A DNA stretch of 56,620 nucleotides, from the NCBI GenBank assembly GCA_023254055.1, contig JALQYN010000055.1, positions 1-56,620 of the forward strand, written 5' to 3'. A program made the translations under genes and the position numbers. This stretch comes from Polaribacter sp. Its GTDB lineage: Bacteria > Bacteroidota > Bacteroidia > Flavobacteriales > Flavobacteriaceae. The notes beneath the pieces were generated by a model, which saw nothing but the letters and a program-made list of their open reading frames with translations, ran no database searches and was not told the DNA's origin. How positions within the stretch are numbered: the first letter of the stretch is position 1; each line of letters begins with the position of its first letter. Below are positions 52,414-56,620 of this stretch, one piece after another.

Positions 52414-54261
52414 CTATCTTTCTCTACGTCTTCTTCCAAATCCGCCAGTTTTTTTATCTGCAGTACCTCTGTCTGGTCTGTCTCCACCAGCTCTTGGTTT
52501 TCTATCAGAAGAACTACTTCTTCTTGGAGAAGCGCTTCTATCGCTACGTTTTCTTCCAAAGCCACCGCTTTCTGGTCTAGAAGGAGATCTTTTTCCTCCT
52601 CTAGCACCACCACGGCCTCTTCCACCACCAGAACGTTCTTTCTTGGTAATTTCTATGTTTACTCCACGTCCGTTAAACTCTGGGTCGTTTTCTTCAAAAG
52701 CACTTAATGTTTGCCCTTCAAAGTTTTTATCCAGCTCAAAAAACGAGAAAGTGTCTAAAATATCAATGGCACCAATTTCTATATTGTCTGTAATACGTTG
52801 TTCGTTAATTAAACCAATCAATCGTGCAGGATTTAAATCGTCTTTTCTTCCTAGGTTGATAAAGAAACGTGTCATGTTTTCGTCTCTTGGTCTTCCTCTT
52901 CCGCCAGAATCTCTATCATCTCCTCTAGACGAAGCTAAATTGTTTAAGTCTTTGGCATTTTCATAATAGGCTAAGAACGTGTTGAACTCTAGCGATACAA
53001 ATTTTTGAATCAATTGTTCTCTGTCTAAACCTTCTAGTTTTTCGTAAATACTTGGTAAAAACTCTTCTATCTGACTAGTGTTTACTTCTGCATTTTGCAC
53101 TTTATCAATCAAATGCATTAACTGATTTTGGCAAATCTCTTTTCCACTAGGAATATCAGCCTGAATGAATTTTTTATTGATAATTCGTTCAATCGGACGT
53201 AGTTTTCCTTTTTCTTTACTATTCACCAAGGCAATCGAAATTCCTTTTTTACCAGCTCTACCAGTTCTTCCAGATCTATGTGTATAGTTTTCTATCTGGT
53301 CTGGTAATTTATGGTTGATAACGTGTGTTAATTCTGTAACATCCAACCCACGTGCAGCAACATCTGTTGCTACTAATATCTGAATGCTTTTCTTTCTAAA
53401 TTTATCCATTACACCATCACGTTGCCCTTGAGACAAGTCACCATGCAAAGCATCAGCGCTATAACCATCTTTAATTAAGTTATTAGCTACTTCTTGTGTT
53501 TCTCTACGTGTTCTACAAAAAACAATCGCGTAGATGTCTGTATTTACATCTGCAATTCTTTTTAGCGCTTCGTAACGTGTACGTTCGTTTACTAAATAGT
53601 ATTCGTGACTTACGTCTTCAGAACCTTCGTTTTTTTGACCAGAAGTAATTTCTATAGGCTTGTGCATATAGTTTTTAGCGATTGCTTCAACTTCTCGAGG
53701 AAAGGTTGCAGAAAATAGTAAGGTTTGTTTTTCTTTTGGAGTAACCTCTAATACTTGATCCAATTCATCTTTGAATCCCATATTTAACATTTCGTCGGCT
53801 TCATCTAAAACAATCCAACGAATGCTTCCTAACTTTAACGCTCTACGTTTAATTAAATCTACCGTTCTTCCTGGAGTTCCAACAACTATTTGAGATCCTT
53901 TTTTTAAGGAACGAATTTGCTCATCGATATTTGCACCACCATAAACAGTTGTAGTTCTTACACCTTTTATATATTTAGCAAATTCTTCAATGTTTTTACC
54001 AATTTGAACGGCTAGTTCTCTTGTTGGCGATAAAATGATTGCTTGGGTTTCTTTACTATTTACATCTAATTGTTGTAAAATAGGCAAACTAAAAGCGGCT
54101 GTTTTACCAGTTCCGGTTTGTGCAAAAGCTTTTAAATCTTGTGAAGATGCAATTACTTGTGGAATTGCTTTTTCTTGAATTACTGTAGGGTTTTCATAAC
54201 CCAAATCAGTTAAGGCTCTAGAGATTTCTTCTCTAAGCCCCAACTCTAAAAATGTTGACAT
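52414..54261 (-). CDS. DEAD-box RNA helicase with DbpA-type domain and basic tail
   Basis: This 615-residue protein has the Q motif (NPTVIQEKAIP), Walker A AQTGTGKT (about 45-52), DEAD (LDEADEML), SAT (LFSATFP) and HRSGRTGRAGKKG (motif VI), which define a complete ATP-dependent RNA helicase. A DbpA-like RNA-binding domain follows at about 470-545 (TRFFINLGRKDDLNPARLIG). A low-complexity tail rich in Arg, Gly and Ser (from about 550) would bind RNA loosely. It is like the CsdA/DeaD helicases used in cold adaptation and ribosome assembly. It has a structured leader of about 125 bases with a promoter at 54394-54401. Confidence 0.94.
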   Translation of the reverse strand: MSTFLELGLREEISRALTDLGYENPTVIQEKAIPQVIASSQDLKAFAQTGTGKTAAFSLPILQQLDVNSKETQAIILSPTRELAVQIGKNIEEFAKYIKGVRTTTVYGGANIDEQIRSLKKGSQIVVGTPGRTVDLIKRRALKLGSIRWIVLDEADEMLNMGFKDELDQVLEVTPKEKQTLLFSATFPREVEAIAKNYMHKPIEITSGQKNEGSEDVSHEYYLVNERTRYEALKRIADVNTDIYAIVFCRTRRETQEVANNLIKDGYSADALHGDLSQGQRDGVMDKFRKKSIQILVATDVAARGLDVTELTHVINHKLPDQIENYTHRSGRTGRAGKKGISIALVNSKEKGKLRPIERIINKKFIQADIPSGKEICQNQLMHLIDKVQNAEVNTSQIEEFLPSIYEKLEGLDREQLIQKFVSLEFNTFLAYYENAKDLNNLASSRGDDRDSGGRGRPRDENMTRFFINLGRKDDLNPARLIGLINEQRITDNIEIGAIDILDTFSFFELDKNFEGQTLSAFEENDPEFNGRGVNIEITKKERSGGGRGRGGARGGKRSPSRPESGGFGRKRSDRSASPRRSSSSDRKPRAGGDRPDRGTADKKTGGFGRRRRER

Positions 54262-54262
54262 G

Positions 54263-54401
54263 CTGTGAACAATTGTGAATTCACAGACGCCAGTATCTGT
54301 AAACTCGGTTTATAAATTTCGCAATAGATGTGAATACGAATAACTGGGTATTAACCATCTATGTGTTTAAACCCACCTTGGATTTAAAAGTTGCAAAGGT
54401 A
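54263..54401 (-). promoter_or_regulatory. Promoter and structured 5' leader of the helicase gene
   Basis: CAAAGGTA (54394-54401) reads TACCTTTG on the coding strand, a perfect -7 element, 132 bases before the ATG. The leader contains the inverted repeat ATAGATG / CATCTAT. Just before the start codon, CTGTGAA and TTCACAG (54263-54286) form a hairpin. Long foldable leaders are typical of cold-shock RNA helicase mRNAs, so post-transcriptional control is likely. Confidence 0.5.
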
Positions 54402-54429
54402 GTGTAAATTTAATTGATAGCCTTATCAA

Positions 54430-55818
54430 TTAGTCTTTTTGTAAAGCTTTTAACTGTTTGTGTATTCTAGGACTATTGATAGAGGCATAGCCATTAACAA
54501 TTTTTCCTTTTTTGTTTACCAATAAAGTTCTTGGTAATTCGCTTGTTAAAAATTCGGCAGCTGTACTTTCAGAATTGATAAAAAACTGTTGCTTGATATC
54601 AATACCTTTTACAGGTTTTTGAAGTTTCGTAGAAGAAATTTTTACACCAATAAAATTAAGTTTTGGAAATTCTTTTGATAAATAATTAATTCTAGACGAA
54701 AGGTACTCACCGCTAATATACTCTGGATTCCAAAGGTAAATAACACTGTTCTTGTTTTTTGATAGGCTTAGAATATTGTGTTTTGTTGTGTTAAAGTCTA
54801 AAACTTCAAATGCAGGCAATTGGTTGCCACCATGTAGTTTTTTTACATCGTTTAACAAACGTTGAATTTCTTTTTTATCTTCAATATCTGTACTTAATTT
54901 AAAATAGGTAAAAAAAGCATCTTTATTAATATCGCAAGTAGATTTATCTAAAAAATCATTGATAACCATTTGCCTTAAAAACGTATTTTTTAATTTTTCG
55001 CTTGAAATGTTTTCATCAACAGTATTTAATAAAGCAACAGTAAATTCATTTGAGTTACTAGAGTAGCCTTTCGTATAGATATTGTTATATAGTCTATTAA
55101 CAATATACTGAGTGTAAGACCTCAAGTACATCAGATCACTATTGTTTAAATCTATGTTTTTTCTGTAAGAGTAAAACGCTGGATCTAAAGCAGGAAATTC
55201 AGTTGCTTTGTGAATATCTTTATGTCTTGCTGGATACCTTTCAAATCTATTATACACAGGGTATTTAGCCACTATTTCTAAAACTTCAGAATAGTTTTTA
55301 GGTAAATTTAGTTGTCTAGACTTAAAATCGTCAATTTTGTTTTGTCTAATAGTCAATAGCGAATCTAATTTTCCTTTAAAATCAGTCGGATTTAAACGAT
55401 AAAAAGAATAAATAGTATGGTTATAGCGTTCTTTTTCGTTCTCTAAAAAACAGTCAATTAACATATTGTTTTTCTCTGCTCCAGTTCCGCTAAAAACCAA
55501 AGATTCATCAAAATCCCAGGTATTTAAACGAATAGAAATGCTATCTTTTGGTTGAAAGTATATGTATTGGTTTTCATTGCCGTGAATAAAGTAATAAAAA
55601 CCTTCGTTAAAGTTTTTATAGCTCCCTAAAAACTTATCGTCCTTGTCTAAAAACAAACTATCAATAAGTACATCGTTTTTATATAACAATACATAATCTG
55701 ATTTTGGATGTATTATTTTACCTCCAAAATAGGTAAGTTGTTCTTTGTTCGAAGTCGTACAACTCCCAACAATAGCAACGGTTACAATTAAAAAACAATA
55801 TTTAAAAAAATGATTCAT
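54430..55818 (-). CDS. Thioredoxin-fold lipoprotein without CXXC
   Basis: This 462-residue protein has a lipoprotein signal peptide (VAIVGSC, Cys at about 20). A Tyr/Phe-rich N-terminal beta domain and a long helical middle (about 120-310) follow. The C-terminal TlpA/thioredoxin-like domain spans about 330-455 (LPAFEVLDFNTTKHNILSLS, VIYLWNPEYISGEYLSSRINYLSKEFP, FLTSELPRTLLVNKKGKIV). The WCxxC redox site is replaced by WNPEYIS, so it cannot act as a dithiol oxidoreductase. It may be a structural or binding relative of Bacteroidetes thiol-disulfide lipoproteins. A TAATTTTG element at 55840-55847 lies 21 bases upstream. Confidence 0.8.
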   Translation of the reverse strand: MNHFFKYCFLIVTVAIVGSCTTSNKEQLTYFGGKIIHPKSDYVLLYKNDVLIDSLFLDKDDKFLGSYKNFNEGFYYFIHGNENQYIYFQPKDSISIRLNTWDFDESLVFSGTGAEKNNMLIDCFLENEKERYNHTIYSFYRLNPTDFKGKLDSLLTIRQNKIDDFKSRQLNLPKNYSEVLEIVAKYPVYNRFERYPARHKDIHKATEFPALDPAFYSYRKNIDLNNSDLMYLRSYTQYIVNRLYNNIYTKGYSSNSNEFTVALLNTVDENISSEKLKNTFLRQMVINDFLDKSTCDINKDAFFTYFKLSTDIEDKKEIQRLLNDVKKLHGGNQLPAFEVLDFNTTKHNILSLSKNKNSVIYLWNPEYISGEYLSSRINYLSKEFPKLNFIGVKISSTKLQKPVKGIDIKQQFFINSESTAAEFLTSELPRTLLVNKKGKIVNGYASINSPRIHKQLKALQKD

Positions 55819-55839
55819 TTATTCGATTTAATCTAATGT

Positions 55840-55847
55840 CAAAATTA
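55840..55847 (-). promoter_or_regulatory. TAnnTTTG element for the thioredoxin-fold lipoprotein
   Basis: CAAAATTA reads TAATTTTG on the minus strand, 21 bases before the start at 55818. No clear -33 TTG is visible. Confidence 0.4.
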
Positions 55848-55962
55848 CGTATACATCTTTCAAAAACTTGTTAATTCGTTGTTAAAGTATTCAAAAAAAA
55901 CCTCATAAATTTCTTCATTTTTATTCCATTTTAAAAGCAAAAAAGCCAAAAACTCCTTATAA

Positions 55963-56274
<312 letters not shown>

Positions 56275-56343
56275 GATTAGACCATATCCCGTCATACGAA
56301 GAAATTTTACAGTAAGGCGTACTTGCCCCCCTTCTGTCTACTT

Positions 56344-56394
56344 AAAAAGCAAACAGCCCTGCGTAGGAATCATTCCAACGCAGGGCTGTTTGCA
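56344..56394 (-). terminator. Strong terminator hairpin
   Basis: GCAAACAGCCCTGCGT pairs perfectly with ACGCAGGGCTGTTTGC, with a further GGAAT / ATTCC pairing inside. On the minus strand it is followed by TTTTT. It stands 60-70 bases beyond the stop of the partial gene at 56456-56620. Its G+C-rich stem is unlike every other terminator in the window. Confidence 0.85.
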
Positions 56395-56455
56395 GCTATA
56401 GGATGGTCTATGCGGTCTTAGCCATTAAGAAGCATCCAAGACCACACCACTATGC

Positions 56456-56620
56456 TTAGTCTACGGCATTGAAGCCTTTAGTGCTATTGCTCTTCAAAAT
56501 ATCGCGAATGTTTTGTTCTTTGTACTCGCCACCTTGATGAGCTGTGGGGTCTGGGTGATGGGGGACGTCCTCCTCATAATGAAAACCTTTGTAGTTGAGT
56601 TCTCCGATGCCCCAAAGCAC
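56456..56620 (-). CDS. Partial gene, C-terminal end of an unknown protein
   Basis: An open minus-strand frame enters from the right edge and ends at the TAA at 56456-56458, giving 54 residues. They read VLWGIGELNYKGFHYEEDVP, then HHPDPTAHQGGEYKEQNIRD and a tail ending STKGFNAVD. The His/Pro/Glu-rich wording looks like a genuine protein C-terminus, and the codons use more G/C at third positions than the rest of the window. A strong terminator follows. I do not recognise the family. It probably belongs to foreign or misjoined DNA. Confidence 0.55.
   Translation of the reverse strand: MLWGIGELNYKGFHYEEDVPHHPDPTAHQGGEYKEQNIRDILKSNSTKGFNAVD

Noticed and set aside
52378..52707. Ser-rich plus-strand frame of 109 codons and a Glu/Val-rich alternative frame (52398-52628)
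   Set aside because: Both are shadow readings of the Arg/Gly/Ser-rich tail of the DEAD-box helicase.
56275..56455. Search for transposon ends or a retron-like RNA in the G+C-rich tail
   Set aside because: The 16-bp hairpin is followed by T5 on the strand of the partial gene, so it is explained as a terminator. No reverse transcriptase, transposase or terminal inverted repeats are visible.

Overview
The window looks like a chromosomal stretch of a marine-type member of the Flavobacteriaceae (Bacteroidetes). The DNA is AT-rich. There are no Shine-Dalgarno-driven starts, and several genes are preceded by the Bacteroidetes -7 element TAnnTTTG. Many proteins belong to families typical of this group: PorP/SprF, a gliding-motility-associated C-terminal sorting domain, DUF6048/DUF6452, DUF6090, DUF6702 and the CCC-motif membrane protein. 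I see no tRNA, rRNA, CRISPR array, transposase or integrase.

Layout: 1-88 is the start of a secreted-protein gene cut by the window edge. 209-1279 encodes the MeaB GTPase. 1379-3882 is a sigma factor / membrane anti-sigma-like / DUF4097-like operon. 3993-6769 holds cysS, yidD and lgt, with two different dispersed repeats flanking yidD. 6775-10778 encodes a barrel-like protein, a PorP/SprF-like protein and a large Ig-repeat T9SS cargo whose frame is broken at a T9 tract. 10919-16821 holds two tandem M1 peptidases, a DUF6702 protein and a CarboxypepD_reg protein. After pepE (16952-17653), the minus-strand envelope cluster dgkA-ftsK-lolA-lptF/G-ribB (23865 back to 17740) joins division, lipoprotein and LPS transport, and riboflavin synthesis. 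A MATE exporter, a KTSC/J-domain protein, a Cys-rich small protein, MutS2 and Ung follow. 29705-33172 holds a tiny lipoprotein, a DUF2147 protein and a tight operon of DUF1835, nucleoside phosphorylase and a cytosolic binding-protein-fold protein. 33233-37155 holds SUI1, a 2OG oxygenase, DUF6048, DUF6452 and rlmD. 37261-38212 is a second sigma factor with a small membrane partner. rocD, several small membrane proteins and ybaB lead to an S9 peptidase / CBS-like enzyme / alpha-oxoamine synthase group (41134-45667), which I read as a candidate sulfonolipid (capnine) entry pathway. A GH3/GH29 pair (45716-49888) handles glycans. 50043-52323 is an accessory patch with cassette-like palindromic repeats around a lipoprotein gene. 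A DEAD-box helicase with a structured leader and a thioredoxin-fold lipoprotein follow.

The last approximately 350 bases differ from the rest. An ABC-F gene stops after about 85 recognisable codons, and the DNA after it is much richer in G+C. That DNA carries a strong terminator hairpin and the 3' end of an unrelated minus-strand gene. This is either a real insertion or rearrangement, or an assembly chimera. I did not find a clear new defence or mobile system. The best leads are the cassette-like repeats, the homopolymer-interrupted T9SS protein, the CBS-like/oxoamine synthase pair and the binding-protein-fold/phosphorylase operon.
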